Assembly (NCBI RefSeq): GCF_017302315.1
Contig: NZ_JAFLDT010000025.1
Location: 1 to 48,011 of the forward strand
DNA: 48,011 bases
Source of the DNA: Zoogloea sp.
GTDB lineage: Bacteria > Pseudomonadota > Gammaproteobacteria > Burkholderiales > Rhodocyclaceae
Direction: 5' to 3'
Position 1 is the first letter of the stretch; the number at the start of each line of letters is the position of its first letter. The notes beneath the pieces were generated by a model. The model ran no database searches. It saw only the letters and a program-made list of their open reading frames with translations, and was not told where the DNA came from. A program made the position numbers and the translations under genes. Below are positions 9,398 through 19,403 of the stretch, one piece after another.

Positions 9398-12300
9398 ATG
9401 GCCACCTCGCCCTCGACAGCCAACGTCACCACCAATGCGCTCGCCAAAGGCACCGTCGTATTCGTCCAGGGCGAAGCCTACCTTCGTGACAACAGCGGCA
9501 AGCTCAGCGCGATCAAGCCCGGAGACGTGGTGACGGAAGGTCAGGAGATCGTGACCCGAAACGGCGCGGTGGTTGAACTGCGTCTTCCGGGCGGCGCAAA
9601 GGTCAGTATCGGCCCCGACCGCGAATTGCTGCTCAACGACGAGTTTTTTGCCACGGCGAGCCCTGAGCGCAGCGAAAATGCCGTCTCCAGCCTTGGAGCC
9701 GAGGCGGACCGGGTGATCCAGGCCTTGAACGCGGGCAAGGACCCCTTCGAAGATCTCGAAGACCCGGCCGCCGGCCTTACCGGTGGCGGTCTCGGCGACC
9801 AGACCCACGATTTCGTGCGCCTTGTCCGGATCCTCGAAGAGGTGACCCCGGTTTCCTACGACTACGCCACCACGGGAGACGGTGTCGAGTTTCTTCCTGC
9901 TGCAGCGCTCACGACGCAGACCATCAACACCCCACCGCTTGCCACCGATGACAACATCACGGGCACCGAAGATCAGCCTCTGGTCGTGGACGTTCTTGCC
10001 AATGACAGCGACGCCAATAATGACGCCCTGAGTGTCACCGGCGCCACGGCCGTCAATGGACAGGTCACCATCAATCCCGATGGCAGCCTGCGCTATGTGC
10101 CCAACCCAAACTTCAACGGCACCGACACCGTCACTTACACCATCAGCGATGGCCGGGGTGGCAGCTCGACGGCAACGGTGACCATCAACGTCACCGCGGT
10201 CAATGACGGCCCCGTCGCCCTCCCCGACGTCGCCACCACACCCGAAGACACCCCGATCACGGTGGCCGTTCTCGGCAACGACAGCGACCCGGACGGTGAC
10301 CCCCTCACCGTGACCGGCGCCACCGTCGACCCCACGCGCGGAACCGTCGTGGTCAATCCTGACGGCACGCTGAATTTCACACCGGCGCCGGACATCACCG
10401 GCACGGTCGTCATCACTTACACGGTCAGCGATGGCAAGGGTGGGACGGCAACGTCCACCCTCACGGTAACCGTCACCCCGGTCAATGACCAGCCCGTCGC
10501 CAATCCGGACACCGCTACCACCCCCGAGAACACCCCGGTGACGGTATCCGTGCTGGGCAACGACAGTGATCCGGAAGGCGACCCCCTCACGGTCACGGGC
10601 GCAACGGTGGACCCGACGCTTGGCAGTGTCGTGGTCAATCCCGATGGCACCCTCACGTTCATACCGGCCAACAATACCAATGGCCCGGTCGTCATCACCT
10701 ACAGCATTTCCGATGGTCAGGGTGGTAGCGCCACCAGCACGGTCACGATTGACGTGACCCCGGTCAATGACCCGCCCGTCGCCAACCCCAGCACCGCCAC
10801 CACCCCCGAAGAGACCCCGGTGACCCTCAACGTCCTGGGCAATGACTCCGATCCGGATGGCGACCCCCTCACCGTCACCAGCGCCACCGTCGATCCGGCC
10901 AAGGGCACCGTCACCATCAACCCCGACGGCACCCTCGCCTTCAACCCGGCGCCCAATTTCAACGGGTCGGTGGAGATCACCTACGCCATCTCAGATGGCA
11001 AGGGTGGCTCCGCCACCAGCACCGTCACCGTCAATGTCACACCCCTGCCCGACGCGGCCACTATCAGCAGTGGCACGGGTACCACCCAGGAAGACACGGT
11101 GTTGCTGGCCGCCGGCACCCTGACCATCACCGACCCGGACGCCGGTGAGGCCGCCTTCCAGATTCAGACCGGCGTCCCCGGCACCTACGGCAGCTTCTCC
11201 ATCAGTGAGTCCGGCAACTGGACCTTCACCCTGGACAACGGCAATCCCATTGTCCAGAGCCTTGCCAACGGTGATTCACGCACCGAGTCCTTCACCGTGC
11301 GCAGCGTGGATGGGACCGAAAGCACCGTCGTCATCACCATTCTCGGCACCAACGAAACCATCGGCGCACCGGGCACCGGTGTCGTCAAGGAAGACAACCC
11401 CGTTTCGGCCAACGGCACCCTCACCGCCAGCGGTGGCGCCACCTTCGTGCCCCAGCCGACCACACCGGGTACCTATGGCAGCTTCACCCTCAACCCAGAC
11501 GGTACCTGGACCTACCTCCTGGACAACCCCGCCAGCGTCGTCCAGAGCCTGGGCGAGGGCCAGACCCGCACCGAGGTCTTCCCCGTCACCCTTTCTGACG
11601 GCAGCACCAGCACCGTCACCATCACCGTGGTGGGCACCAACGACCCGGCCCTGATCGGCCCGGGCACCGGCGACGTCACCGAGGACACCCAGCTCAGTAC
11701 CGGCGGTACCCTGAGCATCACCGATGTGGACAGCGGTGAAGCCGGCTTCCAGCCGCAAACCGGCGTCGCAGGCACCTACGGCACCTTCAACCTGGATGCA
11801 GGTGGCAACTGGACCTACACGCTCAACAATGCGCACCCGAGCGTTCAAGCCCTGGGCGTTGGTGAGACGCTCTCGGAAACCTTCCCGGTCTTCAGCACGG
11901 ACGGCACCGCCAGCAGCGTCCTTGTCACCATCAACGGCACCAACGACGGCCCCGTCGCCAACCCCAGCACCGCCACCACCCCCGAAGAGACCCCGGTAAC
12001 CCTCAACGTCCTGGGCAATGACTCCGATCCGGATGGCGACCCCCTCACCGTCACCAGCGCCACCGTCGATCCGGCCAAGGGCAGCGTCACCATCAACCCC
12101 GACGGCACCCTCGCCTTCAACCCGGCGCCCAACTTCAATGGGCCGGTGGAGATCACCTACGCCATCTCCGATGGCAAGGGCGGCACTGCCACCAGTACCG
12201 TCACCGTCAACGTCACCCCGGCCAACGATGCCCCACTGGCCGTCAATGACAGCGCCACCACCACCGAGGACAGCCCGGTCAGCCGCACACCGGCCACCGG

Positions 12301-15300
12301 CGTGCTCACCAACGATTCCGATATCGACAGCCCCAGCCTCACCGTCTCCGGTGTGCGCACCGGCACCAGCGGTGCCTTCACGGATCCCGGCGCCGCCGGC
12401 GTGACCCTCACCGGAACCTACGGCTCCCTGCTCATCCGTGCCGACGGCAGCTATACCTACACGCCCGGAGCCGCCGCCCAGGCCCTCAACACCGGCGACT
12501 CCGTCCAGGACGTCTTCTCCTATCAGCTCAGCGATGGCAGCCTCACCGCCACCGCCAACCTCTCCATCACCGTCACCGGCGCCAATGACGCCGCCGTGAT
12601 CACCGGCCTGGCCACCGGATCCGTCAAGGAAGACACCGCCGGACAGCTCACCGCCACCGGCACCCTCGCCGCCACCGATGTGGACAGCCCCGCCACCTTC
12701 ACGCCGGCCAGCGCCAGCGGCACCTACGGCAGCTTCAACATCGCCGCCAACGGCACCTGGACCTACGTCCTCAACAACACGGCCGGCAACGTCCAGGCCC
12801 TGAACGAAGGCGACTCCCGCACCGAGACCTTCACCGTCACCACCGCCGACGGCACACCCCGCAACGTCACCGTCACCGTCCTTGGCTCCAACGAGACGCC
12901 GACCGTCGCCAACGTCACCGCCTCCGGCGCCGAAGATCCGGCCACCCCCATCCCCGTCACCCTCACCGGCACCGATGTGGATGGCACCGTCACCAGCCTC
13001 ACCCTGGCCGATCTGCCCGCCAACGGTACCCTCTACCGCGATGCCGCCATGACCCAGCCCGTCACCGCAGGCACGCCCCTCGCGGCCACCGCGGGCGCCC
13101 TCACCCTCTACTTCCAGCCCGCTCCCAACTGGAATGGCAGCACCAGCTTCCACTTCACCGCCACCGACAACAACGGCGCCTCCTCGCCGCAGGCTACCGC
13201 CACCGTCAACGTCACACCGGTAAACGACCCACCGGTGGCCATTGCGGACACCGGCAGCACCGATCAGAACACCCTCCTGTCGAAGGATGCTGCCAGCGGA
13301 GTGCTGACCAACGACAGCGACATCGATGGAGGGAGCTTGAATGTGACCTCGATCTCCTTCGGAAGTGGTAGTGGTGTCCCGGTGGCCTCCGGCGGCACAA
13401 CCGTCACCGGCGCCTTTGGTAGCCTGCTGATTGCCCCGAACGGCAGTTACACCTATACCCCGGGCGATGCGGCCAAGGCGCTTGTCGCCGGCCAGTCAGC
13501 CAACGATGTCTTCACCTACAGCGTTTCTGACGGCAATGGCGGCACCGCGACAACCACGCTGACCATCCAGGTGAACGGCCTGAACGATGCGCCGGTAATC
13601 GGCGGTGTTGCTACCGGCAATGTGTCCGAAGACGGAACCCTCGCCACGGGTGGCAGCCTGACCATCACGGACCCCGATGCGGGCCAGTCGTCCTTCATCG
13701 CCCAGACTGCCCAGGGCACCTATGGCACGCTGAGCTTGCAATCCAACGGTAGCTGGAGCTACAGCCTCGATAACGCATCCACCAACGTGCAGTCCCTGAA
13801 GCAGGGAGAGGTGGTCGAGGACCACTTCAACGTTCAAGCCGCCGATGGCACGGTGACCACTTTGGTCATCAACGTTACGGGCACGAACGATGCGCCGGTA
13901 GTCGGAACAGCCACCGTGAATGTTTCCGAGGAGGGCTTGGCGGCAGGTATCGCTGACAGCAACGGCAGCACAGACACCACAAACCTGACCACCGCCGGTG
14001 GCACGATCAGCGTATCCGACGTGGATGGCAATCCCCTCAACGTGACGCTGACCGCACCGACGACGGCGCTGACATCCAATGGCGTCGCCATCACCTGGAC
14101 AGGGAGTGACTCCAAGCTGCTGATCGGCAGTGCCGGTAGCGTGGAAATCGTTCGGGCGACGATCAGCGATGACGGCACCCACACGGTGAAACTATCCGGC
14201 CCGATCGACCATCCCGTCACGACCGAGGAAGACCTCCTCACCCTGGACCTGGGGATCAAGGTCAGCGACGGCGTGACCACCACCACCAGCACCCTGACGG
14301 TCAACGTGGAGGACGATGCCCCCAAGGCCAGCTCCGTCGTCCAGGCCGTCGAAGTTCCGCCCCAGGACACCAATCTCCTGATCATTCTCGACAACTCCGG
14401 CAGCATGAACACGGCAGATGGCGTAGGCGGCACGACACGTCTGCGCTCGGCGATTACGGCGCTCAATCAGTTGATTGACACCTACGATACGCTCGGTGAA
14501 GTTCGCATCCGCATTGTCACGTTCAATAGCTCGGCCTCAGCAGTGGGAACCACCTGGACGACGGTGGCCGTGGGCAAGGGGCAACTCGCCGCAGTGTCGC
14601 TGGGTGGAACCACCAACTACGACGCGGCGATCGCCGCCGGGGAGGCGGCATTCACATCAACGGGCAAGCTCGCCTCCGGCCAGAATGTGGCCTACTTCCT
14701 GTCCGATGGTGTTCCGAATTCCGGCACCGCCATCGGAACCGCCGACGAGACCGCCTGGAAAGCCTTCCTGACCGCCAACGACATCACCAGTTACGCCCTC
14801 GGCATGGGAACCGGTGCATCTCAGGCTCCGCTGAATCCGATTGCCTATGATGGCCTGACGGACACCAATCTCGACGCCAAGGTCATCAGCGACTTCAGTC
14901 AGCTATCAAGCGCGCTGCAGGCAACCGTTCCCCAGTCGGCCAGCGGTGACATTCTTTCCGGTGGCCTGCTGGGCGGTGCATCGGGGTTCGGTGCCGACGG
15001 TGGTCACATTCAGTCAATCAAGGTGGATGGAATCACCTACACCTATGACCCGACGGGCAGCACCGGTGTCTCGGTCACGGGTGGAACCAGTCAGGGCACC
15101 TACGATCCGGCCACTCACCAACTGACCGTACGCACCGACGACGGCGGCACCCTTGTGGTGAACATGAACACCGGTGGCTACAGCTATACGCCCCGGCCAA
15201 CCGTGACCACCCCGATTGTTGACGGTTTCGACTTCGTGCTGATGGATAAAGACGGCGACACCGCGGGGGCGAGCGTAACCTTCAACGTGAGCCGTGAGAC

Positions 15301-16672
15301 CGAAGCCGTTGTCACCCTGACCAGCACCAGCCAGCTGATCGACTCGAGCACCCTCGGTCTGGCCGGGGAATACTACGGCTACAACGAGACCACCTCAGGT
15401 GTCACCCGTACCCACGCCGACGACACCACGCTGGGCAATCTTGACAGGCTTTCGGACATGACGACCATCGTCAATGGACGTAGCGGAGAGAGCATTCTCG
15501 GCACTTACGAGGAGGCACCTGCCTCGGGATCTGACGCCACGTTCAGTGCCGACAAGATCGATTACGGATTCGGCTACACCACCGGCAGCACTACCGCGAC
15601 AGCAGTCAACGGCAACCTGGGCAACAACCCGACGCTCGGGGCCAACCTGGATGTGAACTCGGGGGCTCTCTACAACTTCCTCCGCGGCGGCACGACCGGC
15701 TCCGACGCAGTCGATCTGAAGACCACCACGGGCATTGGCAACACCACCGATTCCGGTCTCCGCTTCGTTGGCATGATGAACGTGGCGGGTGGCACCTACG
15801 ACATCCGCGTTACCGCAGATGACGGTTTCCGGGTCAATATCGGTAGTGCAACCGTGGCCATGTTCGATGGCATCCAGTCGCCCACGGAACGTGTTTTCAC
15901 CAATATCAGTCTGGAGAGCGGCCTGCAGCCCCTTGAGATCGTCTATTGGGAACAAGGGGGCAACGCGCGCCTGCGCATCGAGGTCAAGTTGAGTAGCGAG
16001 CCAGTCACCGCCTACAAGACCCTGGGCACCGAGGAGTTCGCCCTGTTCACGCCCACCAGCGCCCCGACACTGACCGAGACGCAGGACATCATCGAGAGTA
16101 CGACCCAGAACGGAGCCTGGCTGCTCCGCTCCGGCGAGCGGCTTGACGGCACGGACGGAAACGACCACATCACCGGTAGTGATGGGAAGGACGTGATCTA
16201 CGCCGGCCTTGGCAATGACACGGTAACCGGTGGCAGCGGCGCCAGCCTGATTTCCGGTGGAGCCGGCAATGACACGCTCACCGGTGGCCTGGGCTCGGAT
16301 ACCTTCAAGTGGTCCCTGGGTGATGCGGGCACGGCCGGAGCTCCGGCCATCGACGCCATCACCGACTTCGACAAGAGCGCGGCCCTCAGCGGCGGTGACG
16401 TGCTTGACCTCAGTGATCTACTACAGGGTGAAAGTCATAGCGGAGTGACCCCGGGCAATCTGGGTAGCTACCTGCACTTCGAGAAGTCGGGCACCGACAC
16501 CGTCGTGCACATCAGCAGTACCGGGGGCTATACCGGCGGCACCTTCAGCCCGGCGGCAACCGATCAGAAGATCGTGCTGCAAGGTGTGGATCTGACCAAT
16601 AGCGGAGCCCTGAGCACCGATGCGCAGATCATTCAGGATCTGCTCACCAAGGGCAAACTGAGCGCCGACTGA
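9398..16672 (+). CDS. lapA: Giant RTX adhesin with LapA-type retention module
   Basis: Secreted surface adhesin of 2424 residues. The N-terminal retention module (1-150) contains the putative LapG cleavage site PAAG at 123-126. Cadherin/Big-like repeats of about 94 residues (about 180-550) follow, then VCBS-type and further Ig-like repeats (about 550-1645). A von Willebrand A domain (about 1658-1845) has a MIDAS motif DNSGSM, with the expected Thr in GGTTNYD and Asp in LSDGVP. A PA14-like domain lies around 1986-2215. The end carries RTX nonapeptides (GTDGNDHIT, GLGNDTVTGG, GGAGNDTLTGG; about 2248-2305) and an uncleaved C-terminal type I secretion signal. There is no Sec signal, as expected for type I export. 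Repeats at 10770-11040 and 11947-12217 are nearly identical in DNA. The ATG at 9398 has GGAG upstream. Confidence 0.95.
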   Translation: MATSPSTANVTTNALAKGTVVFVQGEAYLRDNSGKLSAIKPGDVVTEGQEIVTRNGAVVELRLPGGAKVSIGPDRELLLNDEFFATASPERSENAVSSLGAEADRVIQALNAGKDPFEDLEDPAAGLTGGGLGDQTHDFVRLVRILEEVTPVSYDYATTGDGVEFLPAAALTTQTINTPPLATDDNITGTEDQPLVVDVLANDSDANNDALSVTGATAVNGQVTINPDGSLRYVPNPNFNGTDTVTYTISDGRGGSSTATVTINVTAVNDGPVALPDVATTPEDTPITVAVLGNDSDPDGDPLTVTGATVDPTRGTVVVNPDGTLNFTPAPDITGTVVITYTVSDGKGGTATSTLTVTVTPVNDQPVANPDTATTPENTPVTVSVLGNDSDPEGDPLTVTGATVDPTLGSVVVNPDGTLTFIPANNTNGPVVITYSISDGQGGSATSTVTIDVTPVNDPPVANPSTATTPEETPVTLNVLGNDSDPDGDPLTVTSATVDPAKGTVTINPDGTLAFNPAPNFNGSVEITYAISDGKGGSATSTVTVNVTPLPDAATISSGTGTTQEDTVLLAAGTLTITDPDAGEAAFQIQTGVPGTYGSFSISESGNWTFTLDNGNPIVQSLANGDSRTESFTVRSVDGTESTVVITILGTNETIGAPGTGVVKEDNPVSANGTLTASGGATFVPQPTTPGTYGSFTLNPDGTWTYLLDNPASVVQSLGEGQTRTEVFPVTLSDGSTSTVTITVVGTNDPALIGPGTGDVTEDTQLSTGGTLSITDVDSGEAGFQPQTGVAGTYGTFNLDAGGNWTYTLNNAHPSVQALGVGETLSETFPVFSTDGTASSVLVTINGTNDGPVANPSTATTPEETPVTLNVLGNDSDPDGDPLTVTSATVDPAKGSVTINPDGTLAFNPAPNFNGPVEITYAISDGKGGTATSTVTVNVTPANDAPLAVNDSATTTEDSPVSRTPATGVLTNDSDIDSPSLTVSGVRTGTSGAFTDPGAAGVTLTGTYGSLLIRADGSYTYTPGAAAQALNTGDSVQDVFSYQLSDGSLTATANLSITVTGANDAAVITGLATGSVKEDTAGQLTATGTLAATDVDSPATFTPASASGTYGSFNIAANGTWTYVLNNTAGNVQALNEGDSRTETFTVTTADGTPRNVTVTVLGSNETPTVANVTASGAEDPATPIPVTLTGTDVDGTVTSLTLADLPANGTLYRDAAMTQPVTAGTPLAATAGALTLYFQPAPNWNGSTSFHFTATDNNGASSPQATATVNVTPVNDPPVAIADTGSTDQNTLLSKDAASGVLTNDSDIDGGSLNVTSISFGSGSGVPVASGGTTVTGAFGSLLIAPNGSYTYTPGDAAKALVAGQSANDVFTYSVSDGNGGTATTTLTIQVNGLNDAPVIGGVATGNVSEDGTLATGGSLTITDPDAGQSSFIAQTAQGTYGTLSLQSNGSWSYSLDNASTNVQSLKQGEVVEDHFNVQAADGTVTTLVINVTGTNDAPVVGTATVNVSEEGLAAGIADSNGSTDTTNLTTAGGTISVSDVDGNPLNVTLTAPTTALTSNGVAITWTGSDSKLLIGSAGSVEIVRATISDDGTHTVKLSGPIDHPVTTEEDLLTLDLGIKVSDGVTTTTSTLTVNVEDDAPKASSVVQAVEVPPQDTNLLIILDNSGSMNTADGVGGTTRLRSAITALNQLIDTYDTLGEVRIRIVTFNSSASAVGTTWTTVAVGKGQLAAVSLGGTTNYDAAIAAGEAAFTSTGKLASGQNVAYFLSDGVPNSGTAIGTADETAWKAFLTANDITSYALGMGTGASQAPLNPIAYDGLTDTNLDAKVISDFSQLSSALQATVPQSASGDILSGGLLGGASGFGADGGHIQSIKVDGITYTYDPTGSTGVSVTGGTSQGTYDPATHQLTVRTDDGGTLVVNMNTGGYSYTPRPTVTTPIVDGFDFVLMDKDGDTAGASVTFNVSRETEAVVTLTSTSQLIDSSTLGLAGEYYGYNETTSGVTRTHADDTTLGNLDRLSDMTTIVNGRSGESILGTYEEAPASGSDATFSADKIDYGFGYTTGSTTATAVNGNLGNNPTLGANLDVNSGALYNFLRGGTTGSDAVDLKTTTGIGNTTDSGLRFVGMMNVAGGTYDIRVTADDGFRVNIGSATVAMFDGIQSPTERVFTNISLESGLQPLEIVYWEQGGNARLRIEVKLSSEPVTAYKTLGTEEFALFTPTSAPTLTETQDIIESTTQNGAWLLRSGERLDGTDGNDHITGSDGKDVIYAGLGNDTVTGGSGASLISGGAGNDTLTGGLGSDTFKWSLGDAGTAGAPAIDAITDFDKSAALSGGDVLDLSDLLQGESHSGVTPGNLGSYLHFEKSGTDTVVHISSTGGYTGGTFSPAATDQKIVLQGVDLTNSGALSTDAQIIQDLLTKGKLSAD

Positions 16673-16690
16673 CGCCCGGAAGACCACAAA

Positions 16691-16722
16691 AAGAAGGGGG
16701 CCTCGAGAGAGGCCCCCTTCTT
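16691..16722. terminator. Bidirectional terminator between lapA and lapD
   Basis: Perfect 14-bp stem: AAGAAGGGGGCCTC (16691-16704) pairs with 16709-16722 around a GAGA loop. It lies between the convergent lapA (stop 16672) and lapD (stop 16754). An A-rich run precedes the stem and TTCTT ends it, so it could end transcripts from both sides. Confidence 0.85.
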
Positions 16723-16753
16723 CCGCCGCCAGCTCAGTGCCGCCGCCCAATCA

Positions 16754-18682
16754 TCAGGAAACGGCCATACGCCTCGAAGCCTCGGGGCCGGTCATGCCAC
16801 CAACCCCGAGCGCGCCAGCCGCCGCCCATTCCTCGGTCGAATGAACCTGCTCGGCATACACAACCACATCCAGCCCCCGCGCCACATCGACGATGGCCTT
16901 GACGAGGCGTTGGTGCCCGGCATTTTCATGCAGACCCGCGACGAAGCTGCCATCCAGTTTGAGGTAGGCCAGGCGCAGGGCATACAAGCGCGGCAAGGCG
17001 GCTAGCTGTCGCCCGAAATGCTCGATCCCCAAATGTGCGCCATGCCGTGCAAGCACTTCCGCCAAAGGCTCAAGCCCGGCCAGACTGGCGTCCAGCCCCC
17101 GCTCGCTGACCTCCACGGAAATCCGCGACGCGGCCTCTCCGGCCGTCGCCAACAGGATGTCGAGCGCATCGAGGAAGCCGGCCTCAATGAGGGAACGGGG
17201 CGCCACGTTGATCGCAATGGGCTCGGCGGACGCCGCAAGGCGAGCAATGCCGAGCCGGACCGCCTCAAGGTCGCAGGCCGCCGCGAGGCCCACCCGAACC
17301 GCGGCCGGCATGAACTGCCCGGCCGTCAACACCGCACCGCCGGTCGGCAGCCGAAGCATGTACTCCCGATGGACCAACCGACCCTCGGCGCTCAGTACGG
17401 GATAGCCGGTGAGGGTGAATTCGTGGCGGGACAGCGCTGCGTCAAGCATCTCGCGCCATCCCTCGGCTCCCGGCACCGGGATGGGCAAGGGGGAGCCGCC
17501 CGGCTCTGCCACGATACAACCCTCGGCTTCGGCGCGCATCAGGGCAGAATCGACGCGTGCCATCAAAGCCCCTGGCGTATCGTCACGCCGATAGGCCACG
17601 GCTGCAGCGTCCAGGCGCAAGCGATACGCACCGTCGTCCAGTTCAAGATCCAGCGCGATAACGGCGCTGCACAGACGCTCGAGCATCGCTCGTCCGTCAG
17701 CCAAACCCAGGCCGGGAACCAGCACCCCGAACTCGGCACCGCCAAGGCGCCCCAATGCCACATCGTCTCCCTCGGCCAGCCCGACCCTCAGCACCTCGGC
17801 CACGGCGGTCAGCCACTCATCGGTCCGCGCCCGCCCGAGTTTCTGATTGAGTACGACGAGATCTGCGATGCGCAGCACGGCAAGACAGCCTCCCGGTGTC
17901 ACGTCCGGGTCGGAGAGCACCCGACGGAGTTCGCCGTTGAAGGCCGCCCGATTCAGGAGGCCCGTCCCACTGTCGTGACTGCCCTCGTCACGCAATAGCG
18001 CTATGCGGCCGGCCTGCTCGGCAAACAGCATGCGGACGCGCTCGGACATACGGTTCAGTGCGCGGGCCATGCTCTGGAGTTCAAGCACTCGCGGTTCGTC
18101 GATGACCCGGAACTGGCCGGCGCCGATGGCCTCGGCCTGCTCGGCCATCTCGTCCAGGGGCCGGCGCACCCAGCGCAGCAGCATCGACACGGCCATGGCC
18201 CAGAACAGGCCGATTGCGAGCATCACGCTTCCCAGCTGCAGAGATCCACGCCACAACGAACGGTACGCATAGCTGCGTGCTGCCAGTACGTTGACCTTCC
18301 CCACCTGCCTCCAGCCATCGCTGACCAGGGCCTGCCCCGGACGTGCCTCCAGGGGCACCAAGGAAATCAACCAAGCCGGTACGCCTTCGGCCGTATCCTC
18401 CTGGGTGCGCTCGACAAGTATGCGACCTGATGGGTCGGTGAAGCGGATCTGACGATAGTGCCCGCCATCGAATAGCGCCGTCACCAGTAGTTCCATGGTC
18501 GCAACGTCCTTGCTTTGCTGGGACATGGACAAGGCCAGCGATACGGCACCGTCACTGGCCTGGGCGCTCAACTGCTGCTCGAAGTAACTGCGCGCAGTCA
18601 AGAGGCTGACGGTGAAGGCGCCTACCAGCACCACCGTCATGGCCACCACCACGCTGATCCACAATCTTCTCAGGAGGGACAT
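16754..18682 (-). CDS. lapD: LapD-type c-di-GMP receptor with degenerate GGDEF and EAL domains
   Basis: Inner-membrane receptor, 642 residues, that senses cytoplasmic c-di-GMP and sequesters the protease LapG in the periplasm. Order: membrane helix (about 10-29), periplasmic LapD/MoxY-type sensor (about 30-148) with a GW pair at 123-124 matching the LapG-binding loop, second helix (about 150-170), HAMP, GGDEF-like and EAL-like domains. The GGDEF site reads GGAEF (314-318) and the EAL site EYMLR (440-444), so both enzymatic activities should be lost, as in known LapD. The start at 18682 was chosen because AAGGA is correctly spaced from it; ATG 18688 abuts that site. The gene begins 10 bases after the lapG stop, so lapG and lapD form one operon. 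Confidence 0.93.
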   Translation of the reverse strand: MSLLRRLWISVVVAMTVVLVGAFTVSLLTARSYFEQQLSAQASDGAVSLALSMSQQSKDVATMELLVTALFDGGHYRQIRFTDPSGRILVERTQEDTAEGVPAWLISLVPLEARPGQALVSDGWRQVGKVNVLAARSYAYRSLWRGSLQLGSVMLAIGLFWAMAVSMLLRWVRRPLDEMAEQAEAIGAGQFRVIDEPRVLELQSMARALNRMSERVRMLFAEQAGRIALLRDEGSHDSGTGLLNRAAFNGELRRVLSDPDVTPGGCLAVLRIADLVVLNQKLGRARTDEWLTAVAEVLRVGLAEGDDVALGRLGGAEFGVLVPGLGLADGRAMLERLCSAVIALDLELDDGAYRLRLDAAAVAYRRDDTPGALMARVDSALMRAEAEGCIVAEPGGSPLPIPVPGAEGWREMLDAALSRHEFTLTGYPVLSAEGRLVHREYMLRLPTGGAVLTAGQFMPAAVRVGLAAACDLEAVRLGIARLAASAEPIAINVAPRSLIEAGFLDALDILLATAGEAASRISVEVSERGLDASLAGLEPLAEVLARHGAHLGIEHFGRQLAALPRLYALRLAYLKLDGSFVAGLHENAGHQRLVKAIVDVARGLDVVVYAEQVHSTEEWAAAGALGVGGMTGPEASRRMAVS

Positions 18683-18692
18683 TTCCATTCCT

Positions 18693-19403
18693 TCACGGCG
18701 TATAGCCTTCCGAACGCATGCGCAAGAGCAGCTCCCGCCAGCGGGACACCCGGTCCACCGGGCTCGACGCCTGGCTGGCACCGCCGACAAAGACACCCTG
18801 CATGTTGAAACTGAAAACAGGCGCGAGATCCGGACGCCCCGTTGCCGGCCGGATCTCGGAAATCAGGTTGTCGAGCACCAGGGGTACGGCGTCCGGCGAT
18901 GGGTAATAGCTCAGGACCATATGAGCCTGACTCACGCCGCTGCCTGCACCGCCCACGGTGGCCCGTACATAGGTCATGCGCAAACGGTCTTCGGCAATGC
19001 CAAGCTCACGCAAGGTGAAGTACTTGGCAAAGACGAAGTCCTCGCAGTCTCCTGCACCCCGGGCAATCGTCTCCATGGGCGTTGCCCAGTAGTCGGCTTG
19101 GGACCACACCGCATTGTCGTCGGCAAAGCGGACGCGGCGGTTGAAATAATCATTGATCCTGCGAAGCTGCTCATCCTCACCCAGACCACGCCAGCCGCCT
19201 AGGGCATTGCGCCACGCATCAACGGCTTCACCCCCCGCCGACCCAAAGCGCTGCTGAGCAGCAAGTCGCATGCGCTCCAGCTCAAAGCCACCCTGAACAA
19301 CATCCACCCCCCCGCCGGCGAGACAGATGACCCCTAGCAATCCTCCCAGACGGCGCAGAGCCAACAAGTGAACTGCGCCGCGGAGAGGAAAGTGAAATGG
19401 CAT
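18693..19403 (-). CDS. lapG: LapG-type periplasmic cysteine protease
   Basis: Bacterial transglutaminase-like cysteine proteinase that cuts the retention module of the LapA adhesin and so releases it from the cell surface. From the chosen ATG the protein has 236 residues, with a hydrophobic export signal (about 12-34). The catalytic triad is visible: Cys120 in GAGDCEDF, His161 in QAHMVLSYY and Asp178 in LVLDNL. Asp119 and Glu121 flank the Cys, at the positions used for calcium binding in characterised LapG. The frame stays open upstream to 19499, so the start is uncertain. Its substrate site is present in the adhesin encoded at 9398, and its inhibitor lapD follows directly. Confidence 0.92.
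   Translation of the reverse strand: MPFHFPLRGAVHLLALRRLGGLLGVICLAGGGVDVVQGGFELERMRLAAQQRFGSAGGEAVDAWRNALGGWRGLGEDEQLRRINDYFNRRVRFADDNAVWSQADYWATPMETIARGAGDCEDFVFAKYFTLRELGIAEDRLRMTYVRATVGGAGSGVSQAHMVLSYYPSPDAVPLVLDNLISEIRPATGRPDLAPVFSFNMQGVFVGGASQASSPVDRVSRWRELLLRMRSEGYTP

Noticed and set aside
9938-12230. Regularly spaced repeats of about 282 bases that might suggest a CRISPR or satellite array
   Set aside because: They are in-frame protein repeats of the adhesin; unit length is far too long for CRISPR and there are no unique spacers.
11276-13153. 625-codon open frame on the minus strand inside lapA
   Set aside because: It is antisense to the repeat region, is itself repetitive with low-complexity Gly/Val/Ala content, and matches no family. 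It results from high GC and the repeats in lapA.
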